This document shows positions 15,768 through 24,365 of a DNA stretch of 64,000 nt, one piece after another. Location of the stretch: positions 124,001-188,000 of the forward strand of contig JACPIT010000011.1 in the NCBI GenBank assembly GCA_016187945.1, in the 5' to 3' direction. A program made the translations under genes and the position numbers. The DNA is from Opitutia bacterium. Its GTDB lineage: Bacteria; Verrucomicrobiota; Verrucomicrobiia; Opitutales; Opitutaceae. Below the pieces are notes generated by a model, which saw only the letters and a program-made list of their open reading frames with translations, ran no database searches and was not told the origin of the DNA. The number at the start of each line of letters is the position of its first letter. Positions within the stretch are counted from its first letter, which is position 1.

Positions 15768-17132
15768 TCACCCGCGCATCTGTCGGCGCATTTCTTTCCA
15801 GCGCGCGAGGCGGTCGGCGATCTTCGCTTCCATGCCGACCGACTTCGGCGTGTAGAGCGCGAGCGGTTTCTCGAGGTAGTTTTGTCCCGAGATGTTCTCG
15901 GGGAAATCGTGCGAGTAGAGATAGCCTTTGCCGTGACCAGCGCGCTTGCTGGCCGCACCGCCCTTGTCGCGTAGGTGCACCGGCACCGGTTGCACGGGCT
16001 GCTCCTTCAGCGCGCGGTGCGCCTCGCCGAGGGCGAGCGTGGCCGAGTTGCTCTTCGGCGCGGCGGCGATGTAAAGCGTCGCGTGCGCGAGCGTCAGCTC
16101 CGCCTCCGGCAAGCCGATGAAGTCGCACGCGTGGTGCGCCGCGACTGCGAGTGGCAGCGCCAGCGCGTCGGCGAGACCGACGTCTTCGCTCGCGAGGATG
16201 ACGAGGCGCCGCGCGATGAAGCGCGGGTCTTCGCCGCCGGCGAGCATCTTGGCCAGCCAATACATCGCGGCGTCCGGATCGCTGCCGCGGCAGCTTTTGA
16301 TGAACGCCGAAATCGTGTCGTAGTGCTCGTCCTCGTCCGCGTCGTAGCGGATGCGCCGCTCGCGCGCGAAGACTTCCAGCTCCTGCTCGGTGATCGGCGC
16401 TTTTTCCGGCAACGAGAGGGCGATGACTTCGAGCGAGTTCAGCGCGCGCCGCAGGTCGCCGTCGCAGAGCACGGCAAGGTCGGTGAGCACCTTGTCGTCC
16501 GCGGTGTGGCCGCGGGCGCCGAGGCCGCGTTCGGTGTCGGCGAGCGCCTTGCGGAGCACGCCGGCGACGGTCGCGGGCGTGTGCGGCTCAAGTCGGAAGA
16601 GGTGGCTGCGGCTGAGCAGCGGCGGGTTGACGTAGAAACCGGGATTGTGCGTCGTCGCGCCGATGAGCCGCACGCTGCCTTCCTCGACGTCGGGCAGCAG
16701 CAGGTCCTGCTGCGACTTGTTGAAGCGGTGCAGCTCGTCGATGAAGAGGATCGTGCGCGCCTCGGGGCGGCGGCGGGCGAGCGCGAGGATTTCGCGGAGC
16801 TCGGCCACGTTGCTCATCACGGCATTCACGCGCACGAAGCGGCTGCCGGTCTCGCGCGCGATCGCCTCGGCGATGCTCGTCTTGCCGCAGCCGGGCGGGC
16901 CGTAGAAAAGCAGGCTGCCGAAGCGGTTCGTCGCGATCAGTTGCGGGAGCAGGCTGCCTTTGCGCGTGATGTGATCCTGACCGACGACCTCCGCGAGCGA
17001 GCGCGGACGCATGCGCGCGGCGAGCGGCTGGTGCGCGGTGGCGGCGGGCGCGGGATTCGCGGGTTCGCCGAACGGCGCGGACGCGGCGGGTTCTTCGCCG
17101 AAGAGTGAGGCTTGGTCGTCGTCGCGTGCCAT
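15768..17132 (-). CDS. rarA: Replication-associated recombination protein A (RarA/MgsA)
   Basis: AAA+ ATPase acting at stalled replication forks, 454 residues. Start set at ATG 17132, giving a short Ala/Pro-rich leader before PLAARMRPRSLAEVVGQDH. The frame stays open for another 1.7 kb upstream, but that is antisense to comEC. Motifs: Walker A FYGPPGCGKTS at about 77-87, Walker B ILFIDELHRFNKSQQD, sensor 1 IGATTHNP, then the RarA C-terminal region with SCRGSDPDAAMYWLAKMLAG and the terminal SHDFPENISGQNYLP-like segment (here YSHDFPENISGQNYLEK). It is divergent from comEC across 102 bases. Confidence 0.96.
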   Translation of the reverse strand: MARDDDQASLFGEEPAASAPFGEPANPAPAATAHQPLAARMRPRSLAEVVGQDHITRKGSLLPQLIATNRFGSLLFYGPPGCGKTSIAEAIARETGSRFVRVNAVMSNVAELREILALARRRPEARTILFIDELHRFNKSQQDLLLPDVEEGSVRLIGATTHNPGFYVNPPLLSRSHLFRLEPHTPATVAGVLRKALADTERGLGARGHTADDKVLTDLAVLCDGDLRRALNSLEVIALSLPEKAPITEQELEVFARERRIRYDADEDEHYDTISAFIKSCRGSDPDAAMYWLAKMLAGGEDPRFIARRLVILASEDVGLADALALPLAVAAHHACDFIGLPEAELTLAHATLYIAAAPKSNSATLALGEAHRALKEQPVQPVPVHLRDKGGAASKRAGHGKGYLYSHDFPENISGQNYLEKPLALYTPKSVGMEAKIADRLARWKEMRRQMRG

Positions 17133-17234
17133 GGTTGCCGACACAGTGCGCGCGACGTTGCGCGAAACAAGTTTGAAGGCGCGCGGGCGGCTGCTTTGCT
17201 CGGACGCGCTCGCCCTGGGGCCGGGGTGCCGTCG

Positions 17235-18872
17235 ATGACCACCGCCCTGCGCGCTCCCCTGCTCTGGCTGCTGCTGCCGTTCGGCGCGGGCATCGCCGCG
17301 GCCGACGCCGGGCTCGCGCCGGCGGGCGCGGCGCTCGCGGGGATCGGCGCTGCGTCCGCGTTCGCGGCGGCGCTCGGAGCGCGGCGCGACACTTGGCTCG
17401 GGCGGTGCGCGTGGGCAGTCGGGCTCGCGGTGGCGAGCGCGTGTTTCGGCGCCGGCTGGCTGCGGTGGCGCGCGCCGGAGCCGCTCGCGTGGACGGCGCC
17501 GCCGCGGGAAATCGGCGTCGTCTTGCGCGTCGAGCAGGTTTTCCCGCCCGCCCCGCAGCGGAAAACGGTCAACGGCATCGCGCGCGTCTTGAGCGGCGAC
17601 GGCGCGGCGGCGGCGCTCGCGGGACAGCGGGTGTATTTTTCCGCCATCCGCAAAGTCAGCGTGCCGCCCGCGGCGTCGGGCGAGTATCGTTTCATGGGCG
17701 TGGTCGAGGCGCTGCCGGCGAACGAGGATGGCGCGCGCGGCTTCGCGGCGTATCTCGCGACGATGGGCGTGCGGACGCGCATCACGCGCGGACACCTCGA
17801 ACGCGAGACGCGGCCCCCGACGCGCTTCCGCCGCTTTTGCGACGCAGCGCAGGACCGACTCGGAGCGATCCTGCGTCGCGGTCTCGAGAAGCATCCGGAC
17901 GTCGTCTCGCTCTACCTCGCGATGCTGCTCGGCGAAAAAGCGGTTCTCTCCGCCGAGCAGCAAAACGCATTCATGCGCAGCGGCGTCTTCCATATTTTTT
18001 CCATCAGCGGGCTGCACGTCGGCGTGATCGCGATGGCGATCCAGAGCGCGCTGCAACTCCTGCGCGTGCCGCGGCGCGCGGCCGTCGTCGCGGGACTGAC
18101 CGTGCTCTGGCTCTACGTGGAGGTGACCGGCGGGAGCGTGCCGGCGCGCCGGTCGTTTCTGATGATCGCGTTCCTGCTCGGTTCGCGCGTGTTTCGCCTG
18201 CCGGCGAATCCGTTGGCGGCGCTCGCGGCCGCGGCGGGCGCGACGTTGCTGCTCGATCCGCGACAGCTCTTTTCGACCGGTTTTCAAATGTCCTACTCGG
18301 TCGTGGTCGCGCTGCTCGTGATGGGCCTGCCGCTCGCCGAGCGCTGGCAGGCGGCGTGGCGGCCGTGGCGCGATTTGCCGGAGGTGAGTTGGAAACCCTG
18401 GCAACGCTGGACGCGAAACCGCGGACGCGAGATTCTCGGCGGACTCGCGATCACGTGGGCGGCGACGCTCGCGAGCACGCCGAGCAGCATCGGCTACTTC
18501 GGGTTGTTTTCGCCCGGCGCGCTCGTGGCGAACCTCGTCATCATCCCGCTGTCGTCGCTCGCGATCGTGAGCGGATTTCTCGCGATCCTGTGCGGATTGG
18601 CGCACGCGGACGCGCTCGTGAACCTGTTCAACCACGCCGCGGCGTTGCTGATCCGCGTGATGGACGCGCTCGTGCAACACGGCACGGATTGGCCCGGCGT
18701 GTATTTCAACGCGGAGTTTCGCGCCGCGTGGGTCGCGCCGGCGGCGCTCGTGTTCGTGCTCGCGACGATGTTCGTCGGCGCGAGCCTGCGCTGGCAGAAA
18801 GCGGCGGGCGGTTACTGGCTGCCGGTCGCGGCCGTGGCGCTGGTGGTGATTTTCGGCGTGAAGTTTGGCTGA
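17235..18872 (+). CDS. comEC: ComEC/Rec2-family DNA uptake channel protein, without metallo-beta-lactamase domain
   Basis: Inner-membrane protein that forms or is part of the channel for transforming DNA. ATG 17235 gives 545 residues. The N-terminus has several membrane segments (LLWLLLPFGAGIAAADAGLA), then a soluble DUF4131/OB-like region, then the Competence domain with the signature FHIFSISGLHVGVIAMAIQS and repeated hydrophobic helices to the end. Full ComEC proteins carry a C-terminal metallo-beta-lactamase-like domain of about 250 residues. None follows here, so this is the short form seen in several phyla. Other competence genes are not in the window. Confidence 0.9.
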   Translation: MTTALRAPLLWLLLPFGAGIAAADAGLAPAGAALAGIGAASAFAAALGARRDTWLGRCAWAVGLAVASACFGAGWLRWRAPEPLAWTAPPREIGVVLRVEQVFPPAPQRKTVNGIARVLSGDGAAAALAGQRVYFSAIRKVSVPPAASGEYRFMGVVEALPANEDGARGFAAYLATMGVRTRITRGHLERETRPPTRFRRFCDAAQDRLGAILRRGLEKHPDVVSLYLAMLLGEKAVLSAEQQNAFMRSGVFHIFSISGLHVGVIAMAIQSALQLLRVPRRAAVVAGLTVLWLYVEVTGGSVPARRSFLMIAFLLGSRVFRLPANPLAALAAAAGATLLLDPRQLFSTGFQMSYSVVVALLVMGLPLAERWQAAWRPWRDLPEVSWKPWQRWTRNRGREILGGLAITWAATLASTPSSIGYFGLFSPGALVANLVIIPLSSLAIVSGFLAILCGLAHADALVNLFNHAAALLIRVMDALVQHGTDWPGVYFNAEFRAAWVAPAALVFVLATMFVGASLRWQKAAGGYWLPVAAVALVVIFGVKFG

Positions 18873-18892
18873 AGGCGGCAATCTTGCTCGCC

Positions 18893-19174
<282 letters not shown>

Positions 19175-19236
19175 CGCCGGCTTCCGGCCGGCCATGCTGG
19201 CGAGCGCGGCGCGTGCCGCGTTCGCGTGTCTTTCTT

Positions 19237-19317
19237 ACCACGGATGGCACGGATTGACACGGACCACGCTGCGCAGGTCGCGCCGGACCATTCGTCGCTA
19301 TCCACGCAATCCGTGGT
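19237..19317. repeat. Inverted repeat ACCACGGATGGCACGGATTG ... CAATCCGTGGT
   Basis: Imperfect long hairpin with simple-sequence arms, between the UvrB/C-motif gene and the convergent endonuclease-fold gene. It resembles the ACCACGGAAGACACAG element at 37141-37225. Confidence 0.7.
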
Positions 19318-19359
19318 CGAAGAAAACTGCCGAGCGCGGCGCGACGTGCTTTGTCGGCG

Positions 19360-20139
19360 CTACTCCACGAACTCGAACTCCGCGCTCAGCGTGTGGTGGT
19401 CGGAGGCGGGCGTGGGTTTCACTGCGTAGCTCGTCGGACGGAGCGGCGCGTTGTAGAAGAGATGGTCGAGCACGTAGGGGCGGCGACGCCAGGTGATCTC
19501 CTTGTCCTGCACCGTCCGGAAGCCGATCTCGCCGAACTGGCGCACGAGCGACTCGTGTTTGCTGACGTTGAAATCCCCGCCGAGCACCGTCGCAGCGCCG
19601 TTGGCGGCGCGCAGTTGCTCGGCGACGAGCCGGCGCTGCTCGTTGTGCACTTCGCTGCTCGAGCGGAGCATGAAGAGCGCGAGCAGGTGCGTGTTCAGGA
19701 TGCGCAGGTCGCGACCGCCGATCGTCGTCGTCGCGCCGATGAGCAGGCGGTCGGTGGGCGTCTTTTTTTCGCCGAAGAAATCGAATTCGACCGGCGGCGA
19801 CGGCAGGTCGAGGCGGAACGCGTCGCGCAGCGGCGTGCGCGAGAAGATCGCGAGGCCGATGCCGAAGGGCAGCTCGCGCGGGTCCTGGCGCGGGAACGAG
19901 AAATAGCTGTCGTAGCCCGCGAGCGCGGCCTTGAGGCGTGTGTAATTCGGTGGCACGGGCGGTTGCGTGCCGCCCGGTTCGGCGCGCTCGACTTCCTGGA
20001 GCAGGACGATGTCGGCGTCGTGGCTGAGAATCTCGTCGATCGTGAGACTGAGGCGGATGGGCGCGCGGTCGGGATCAGTGTCGCTCCACGTCTGGCCGAA
20101 CTGCATGTTGAACTGCAGAATTTTGAAGCGCGCGGGCAT
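19360..20139 (-). CDS. Endonuclease/exonuclease/phosphatase-fold protein
   Basis: 259 residues from ATG 20139 (an open frame extends 42 codons upstream without domain character). It has the EEP superfamily layout: ILQFNMQFG at the N-terminus, the metal-binding DIVLLQEVE (Glu), LRILNTHLLA, VLGGDFNV with the catalytic Asp-x-Asn, and the closing VLDHLFYN and ASDHHTLSAEF (Ser-Asp-His-His). The substrate may be DNA, a phospholipid or an inositol phosphate; the motifs alone do not distinguish. There is no signal peptide. It is convergent with the small UvrB/C-motif gene and separated from thyX by repeats. Confidence 0.85.
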   Translation of the reverse strand: MPARFKILQFNMQFGQTWSDTDPDRAPIRLSLTIDEILSHDADIVLLQEVERAEPGGTQPPVPPNYTRLKAALAGYDSYFSFPRQDPRELPFGIGLAIFSRTPLRDAFRLDLPSPPVEFDFFGEKKTPTDRLLIGATTTIGGRDLRILNTHLLALFMLRSSSEVHNEQRRLVAEQLRAANGAATVLGGDFNVSKHESLVRQFGEIGFRTVQDKEITWRRRPYVLDHLFYNAPLRPTSYAVKPTPASDHHTLSAEFEFVE

Positions 20140-20320
20140 CAGCGGTGAGTGCAGTCGGCCGAGCGCACGACGCGGCGCGGGAAAATCCCGGAGCGGGAGA
20201 GCGCGCGTGCGGGCATGCGTTGCGGCAAACCGCTGGGATGTTCCTCCGCTGCGCGGGAGCGGCAAGCCTATTTACCTCGGGCGGATTCCCGAGGTGTTTG
20301 TTGCTGCACCGATGCGTGCG

Positions 20321-20412
20321 GTTGGGCCGGCTGAAGCCGGTCCAGTTCGACCGAGTTCGCGAGCGAGATGTGCAAGTCCGGCTCTCTTTGGGCCGGCTGA
20401 AGCCGGCCCCAC
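20321..20412. repeat. REP pair, GGGCCGGCTGAAGCCGG family, direct orientation
   Basis: Two copies of TTGGGCCGGCTGAAGCCGG at 20322-20340 and around 20388-20406 read in the same direction. The GTAG head has mutated to GTTG. The intervening and preceding bases (20140-20320) hold no gene. Confidence 0.65.
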
Positions 20413-20417
20413 CGCGA

Positions 20418-21764
20418 TCACTCGGGTTCGGCGGTGCCTTCGACGACCCAGGACTTTGCTTCGGGAACCTGCACGAAAAACTCGCGCAGCGCGGCGCTGA
20501 GGTGTTCGGCATAGCGGAAATGCGCGCCCATGCCGGTGCGCAGCTCGGCTTCGTAGATGAACTTGTCGGCGTGCGTGCTGTGCTCGAAGGGCGTCTGTGC
20601 GCCGAGCAGGAGCGAGTAAACGTAGGCCGGCGAACCGCGCTGCATCAGCTCGCGCGTGAGCGCGGCCTGCGCATCGAGCAGCGCCTGGTGCGCCACATGC
20701 GTGATCTCGGGCGGCAGATAAAATCCCGCCTGGACGAGCGGCGTGTAGCGGTGCCCCGTGCGGTGGCGGTTGAGGTCGCGCAGCTCGGCGATCGCGAGAT
20801 TGTTCCAGGCGAACGTCACGCGGGCGCGGCGCGTGGCGGTGCCTTGGTAACCGTAGCGGTTCGCACGGTGGCGAAGCGCTTCGGCGAGCGGTTGCTCTTC
20901 GCGCAGCCACGGCGGCGTCTCGCGGTTGACCTTTACCCAAACCTTGTCGGCGAGCGGCGCGGTCGAGAGGCGCTCGAGGCCGAGGCGACACGAGGTCGCG
21001 AGCTCCTGCGTCGCCTGCTCGGAGTAGGATTTCTCGGCGGAGCTGTGACGCATCAGGCGCGGCGACATCTTGACGAGCACGTCGCGGATCGCGGCGGCGG
21101 CGGCGCGCGCTTCGGGTTGCCCGAGGGAATCGAGGTGCTTCACCGTCGTGGCCCACATGCGCGAGCTCTGGACGAGTCCGAGGTTGGTGCGCGTGGCGAG
21201 CGGGATGAAGTAGCGCGCGCGGTCGAGGGCGTAGTTTTTGCGGATGCGCGCGACGACGGCGGGCTTCGCGTTCGGCGGGAGGCGGATCAGTTCGGGTTTG
21301 TCCTGGCCGAGCTGGTCGAGGCGGGCGTATTCGGCGTTGTAGGCGGCGAACGCGCGGGCCATCACGCTCGTCCACTGGCCGGCGAGGTCGTCGGGCACGC
21401 CGAGTTCGGCGGGCGTCGGCAGGTTCGCGGCATCCATCGTGATGTAGCGCGTGCTCGATTCCTGGCCGTCGGCCATCTGGGCGAGCTCGAAAATTTTATA
21501 CGCGAGCCACATCGAGACGCCGTCGAGCGCGATGGCGAGGCCGCCGGTGAGGCCGCCGATCGAGGCGTGGCCGTAGTCGACGAATTTCAGGATGCGGTCG
21601 ATGGACTCGTCGGGGTGCGCGAGGTCGACTTTGGAGAGGATGTGCGCGAGGCCGTCGTTGCTGCGCGAGTAGCGGGCGAGCACGGACGCCAGCAACTCGG
21701 GCGTGACTTTCGGGAGATCGGCCGCGGTGGGCGGCGGGACGATGGCGATGCCAGTGACCTTCAT
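20418..21764 (-). CDS. thyX: Double-length ThyX-like (FAD-dependent thymidylate synthase family) protein
   Basis: 448 residues, twice the size of ordinary ThyX (about 220-250), and apparently two ThyX-like halves. The first half has DYGHASIGGLTGGLAIALDG (63-82) and QESSTRY (101-107), matching the GHxSxxEH and SxRY parts, but lacks the Arg-His-Arg. The second half has RDLNRHRTGHRY (329-340), matching the RHR part, and a C-terminal region GSPAYVYSLLLGAQTPFEHS. The canonical RHRxxSxxxxSxRY motif is therefore split across the halves. Long ThyX-like proteins are known in Chlamydiae and relatives. It could make dTMP from dUMP or be a diverged relative; activity is not certain. Confidence 0.75.
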   Translation of the reverse strand: MKVTGIAIVPPPTAADLPKVTPELLASVLARYSRSNDGLAHILSKVDLAHPDESIDRILKFVDYGHASIGGLTGGLAIALDGVSMWLAYKIFELAQMADGQESSTRYITMDAANLPTPAELGVPDDLAGQWTSVMARAFAAYNAEYARLDQLGQDKPELIRLPPNAKPAVVARIRKNYALDRARYFIPLATRTNLGLVQSSRMWATTVKHLDSLGQPEARAAAAAIRDVLVKMSPRLMRHSSAEKSYSEQATQELATSCRLGLERLSTAPLADKVWVKVNRETPPWLREEQPLAEALRHRANRYGYQGTATRRARVTFAWNNLAIAELRDLNRHRTGHRYTPLVQAGFYLPPEITHVAHQALLDAQAALTRELMQRGSPAYVYSLLLGAQTPFEHSTHADKFIYEAELRTGMGAHFRYAEHLSAALREFFVQVPEAKSWVVEGTAEPE

Positions 21765-21879
21765 GCGCGGCTCGACGAAACGCCGTCGCTGCGCGGAGGT
21801 GAAGAAAATTAGCGGAAAAGTTTCGGCGCTTGACGCGGCTTGGCATCGCCGCGTCTGACGCTAACGTCCCCGCCGCACC

Positions 21880-22749
21880 ATGAAATTTGCCGCGCTCGCC
21901 GTCCTGTTCCTCGGGGTCAACGCGATCGCCGCTCCCGCCAACATGCCCGCCTTTCGCACCTACAGTTTGGACGGCGCTCCCGCGGTGGATGCGGCGCTAC
22001 AGCGGCGTGTCGAAGAAATCGATGCCACGCTGCGCGCGCGTTGGGAAATCCCCGAGGCACAGACCTCGGTCGGGATCCTCGATCTCCGCACGCTACGCCT
22101 CGCTTGGGTGCGGCCGGACCGCATCGACTACGCGGCGAGCGTGCCGAAAGTCGCGATCCTGCTCGGGTGGTTCGCGGCGCACCCGAATCCGGCCGACCTC
22201 GACGCGTCGACGCGCCACGAACTCGGGCTGATGATCAAGCAGTCGGACAATGAGCTCGCGGCAAAATTCTCGCAGCAGCTCGGACTGAGCTTCATCCGCG
22301 GCGTGCTCGATCGCTACGCGCTCTACGACGCGAAGACGGGCGGCGGCCTCTGGCTCGGCAAGCACTATGGCCAGGGCGGCGAGCGCGTCGTCGATCCCGT
22401 CGGCGGCCACTCGCACGCGGCGACGGTGCGGCATCTGCTGCGGTTCTACCTGCTGCTCGAGCAGGAAAAGCTCGTTTCGCCCGAGGCCTCGGCGGCGATG
22501 CGGGAAATCTTCCGTTCGCCGGACATTCCGCACAAGGACGACAAGTTCGTCGCGGGACTCGCGGGGCGGGCCGGACTCGAGATTCGGCGCAAAGCCGGCT
22601 GGTGGGAGGACTGGCAGCTCGACACCGCGGTCGTCACCGGTCCGGAGCGGCACTACATTCTCGTCGCGATGACGCACCACGCGCACGGCGAGGAGTATTT
22701 GCGGGCGTTCGCGGCGGCGATGGACGATCTGCTGACGGGAAAAAAGTAG
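21880..22749 (+). CDS. Exported serine hydrolase with class A beta-lactamase-like fold
   Basis: 289 residues with a signal peptide (MKFAALAVLFLGVNAIAAPA). The SxxK motif is AASVPKVAILLGW, the second motif is QSDNELAAK (Ser-Asp-Asn), and the third, normally KTG, is replaced by RKAGWWEDW. The chain then ends with VVTGPERHYILVAMTHH. The arrangement is that of class A beta-lactamases and low-molecular-weight transpeptidase-like hydrolases, but the altered third motif and missing Omega-loop signature argue against calling it a resistance enzyme. The likely location is the periplasm. The stop codon TAG is the first part of a REPIN (22746-22840). Confidence 0.8.
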   Translation: MKFAALAVLFLGVNAIAAPANMPAFRTYSLDGAPAVDAALQRRVEEIDATLRARWEIPEAQTSVGILDLRTLRLAWVRPDRIDYAASVPKVAILLGWFAAHPNPADLDASTRHELGLMIKQSDNELAAKFSQQLGLSFIRGVLDRYALYDAKTGGGLWLGKHYGQGGERVVDPVGGHSHAATVRHLLRFYLLLEQEKLVSPEASAAMREIFRSPDIPHKDDKFVAGLAGRAGLEIRRKAGWWEDWQLDTAVVTGPERHYILVAMTHHAHGEEYLRAFAAAMDDLLTGKK

Positions 22750-22840
22750 GGCCGGTCTGCGACCGGCCCTAGGGAAATTCTTATTCGCACATCGCGTCGG
22801 CGAATCACGTCGAACGCGGCCGGTCAGAGACCGGCCCTAC
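22746..22840. repeat. REPIN, GTAGGGCCGGTC family, overlapping a stop codon
   Basis: Begins GTAGGGCCGGTCTGCGACCG and ends AGAGACCGGCCCTAC. The TAG of the first GTAG is the stop of the serine hydrolase gene, and the right end stops 1 base before the nuoN stop codon. It fills the gap between two convergent genes. Confidence 0.92.
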
Positions 22841-22841
22841 C

Positions 22842-24353
22842 TTACCGGTTCATCAGCCAGCTCGTCAGCGGGGCTTGGAAGAAGCCGAGGGCGAGCGTGG
22901 CGAGGGCGAGGCTGGCGAGGATCGCGGTGTTGAGGACCGTCGGCTCCGTGGCGGGCACGGGCGCGGGCGTTTCGCCGTCGGGGCGCCAGGTTTCGAACCA
23001 CGCGGCTTTGATCCAGCCGAAGTAGTAATAGATCGAGATCACGACGCAGACGATCGCGATGGCGAGCAGCGTGTAGAGCTTGGCTTCGAACGCGGCCATG
23101 AACACGAGCAGCTTGCCCATGAACCCCGCAAGCGGCGGGATGCCGGCGAGCGAGCCGACGCCGATCGCGAGCACCGCGGCGAGGAACGGGCGGTCTTTCG
23201 CGAGGCGGTCGTAGCCGTCGAGGTCCTGCGCGGTGTCGTCAGTGCCGGCGAGATGCGCCATGACGCCGAAGACGGCCATCGAGGCGAACATGTAGGTGAA
23301 AAGATAGAACCACACCGCGCTGCTCGCCCAGGGGACCGTGATCGAGGCCGTGACGCCGAGCAGCAGGAAGCCGGCGTGCGAGATGCCGGAGAGGCCCATG
23401 AGGCGCTTGGCGTTGCGCTGCGTGAGCGCGGAGAGATTGCCGAAGAGCAGCGTCGCGGCGGCGAGCGTCGAGAGCACGGGCACGAGCACGGCTTCGAGCG
23501 GCGCGAAGACGTTGTGCACGAGCGTCAGCAGCACGGCGAAGCCGGCGGCCTTCGAGCTGACGGCGAGGAATGCGGTCACGGGCGTCGGCGCGCCCTGATA
23601 GACGTCGGGAATCCAGATCTGGAACGGGAAGGCGCCGATCTTGAAGCCGACGCCGCCCAGCACGAGCAGCGCGCCGAGCAGCGCGAGGAAATTGTCCGGA
23701 TTTTTCGCGAGAAACTCGGCGATGACGTCGAACTCGAAGCCGGTGTGCACGACGCCAGCCGTCTCGACGCGACCGACCGCGCCGTAGAGCAGCACGATGC
23801 CGAAGAGCATGATCGCCGAGCTGAGCGCGCCCGTGACGAGATACTTCAGGCCGGCTTCGAGCGTGAGCGCGTTGTCGCGGAAGTAGGAAACGAGGATGTA
23901 GAAACCGATCGTGATCGTCTCGAGGGCGACGAAGAACATCACGAAGTGGTTGCTCTGCACGAGCAGCATCATGGCCGCCGTGACGACGAGGACGATGTGG
24001 TAGAATTCCACGCGGGGCATCTTGCTGCGCGGGAGCACCACGCTGGCGATCGAGCACACGAGCAGGCTCGAGAGCGTGAAGAACAAGCGCGCGATCTGGC
24101 CGGGCATCGTGTGGTTAAGCAGACCGGCGAAGGTGCTTTCGCCGAGCCAGGCGGTGTCGAAATTGATCACCAAGCCCACGAGCACCGCGAACAGCGCCAT
24201 GACGGCAGCGACGGGAATGAGGCGGTGCTGGCTTTTCGGCAGCACGATCTCGAGCGCGAGGAGGCCGAGCGCGGCACACGCGAGGATCAGCTCCGGGAAA
24301 ATGGCGGCCCACTGATTCGAGTCGGCGGCAGCTTTGAGAAGTTCAGTCGACAT
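22842..24353 (-). CDS. nuoN: NADH-quinone oxidoreductase subunit N
   Basis: 503-residue antiporter-like membrane subunit of Complex I, with about 14 helices, contributing one proton channel. Recognisable features are the antiporter core ALSSAIMLFGIVLLYGAVGR, the conserved FPFQIWIPDVYQGAPTPVTA (TM7-8 region, with the LWTPDVYEGAP-type motif), then LMGLSGISHAGFLLLGV. It is the last gene of the operon, 12 bases after nuoM, in the order M-N as in most bacteria. A REPIN closes the operon. Confidence 0.96.
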   Translation of the reverse strand: MSTELLKAAADSNQWAAIFPELILACAALGLLALEIVLPKSQHRLIPVAAVMALFAVLVGLVINFDTAWLGESTFAGLLNHTMPGQIARLFFTLSSLLVCSIASVVLPRSKMPRVEFYHIVLVVTAAMMLLVQSNHFVMFFVALETITIGFYILVSYFRDNALTLEAGLKYLVTGALSSAIMLFGIVLLYGAVGRVETAGVVHTGFEFDVIAEFLAKNPDNFLALLGALLVLGGVGFKIGAFPFQIWIPDVYQGAPTPVTAFLAVSSKAAGFAVLLTLVHNVFAPLEAVLVPVLSTLAAATLLFGNLSALTQRNAKRLMGLSGISHAGFLLLGVTASITVPWASSAVWFYLFTYMFASMAVFGVMAHLAGTDDTAQDLDGYDRLAKDRPFLAAVLAIGVGSLAGIPPLAGFMGKLLVFMAAFEAKLYTLLAIAIVCVVISIYYYFGWIKAAWFETWRPDGETPAPVPATEPTVLNTAILASLALATLALGFFQAPLTSWLMNR

Positions 24354-24365
24354 GGGGGCGGAAAA

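Noticed and set aside
17133-18881. A 580-codon upstream extension of rarA on the minus strand
   Set aside because: It is antisense to comEC and has no recognisable domain. RarA homologues begin close to ATG 17132.
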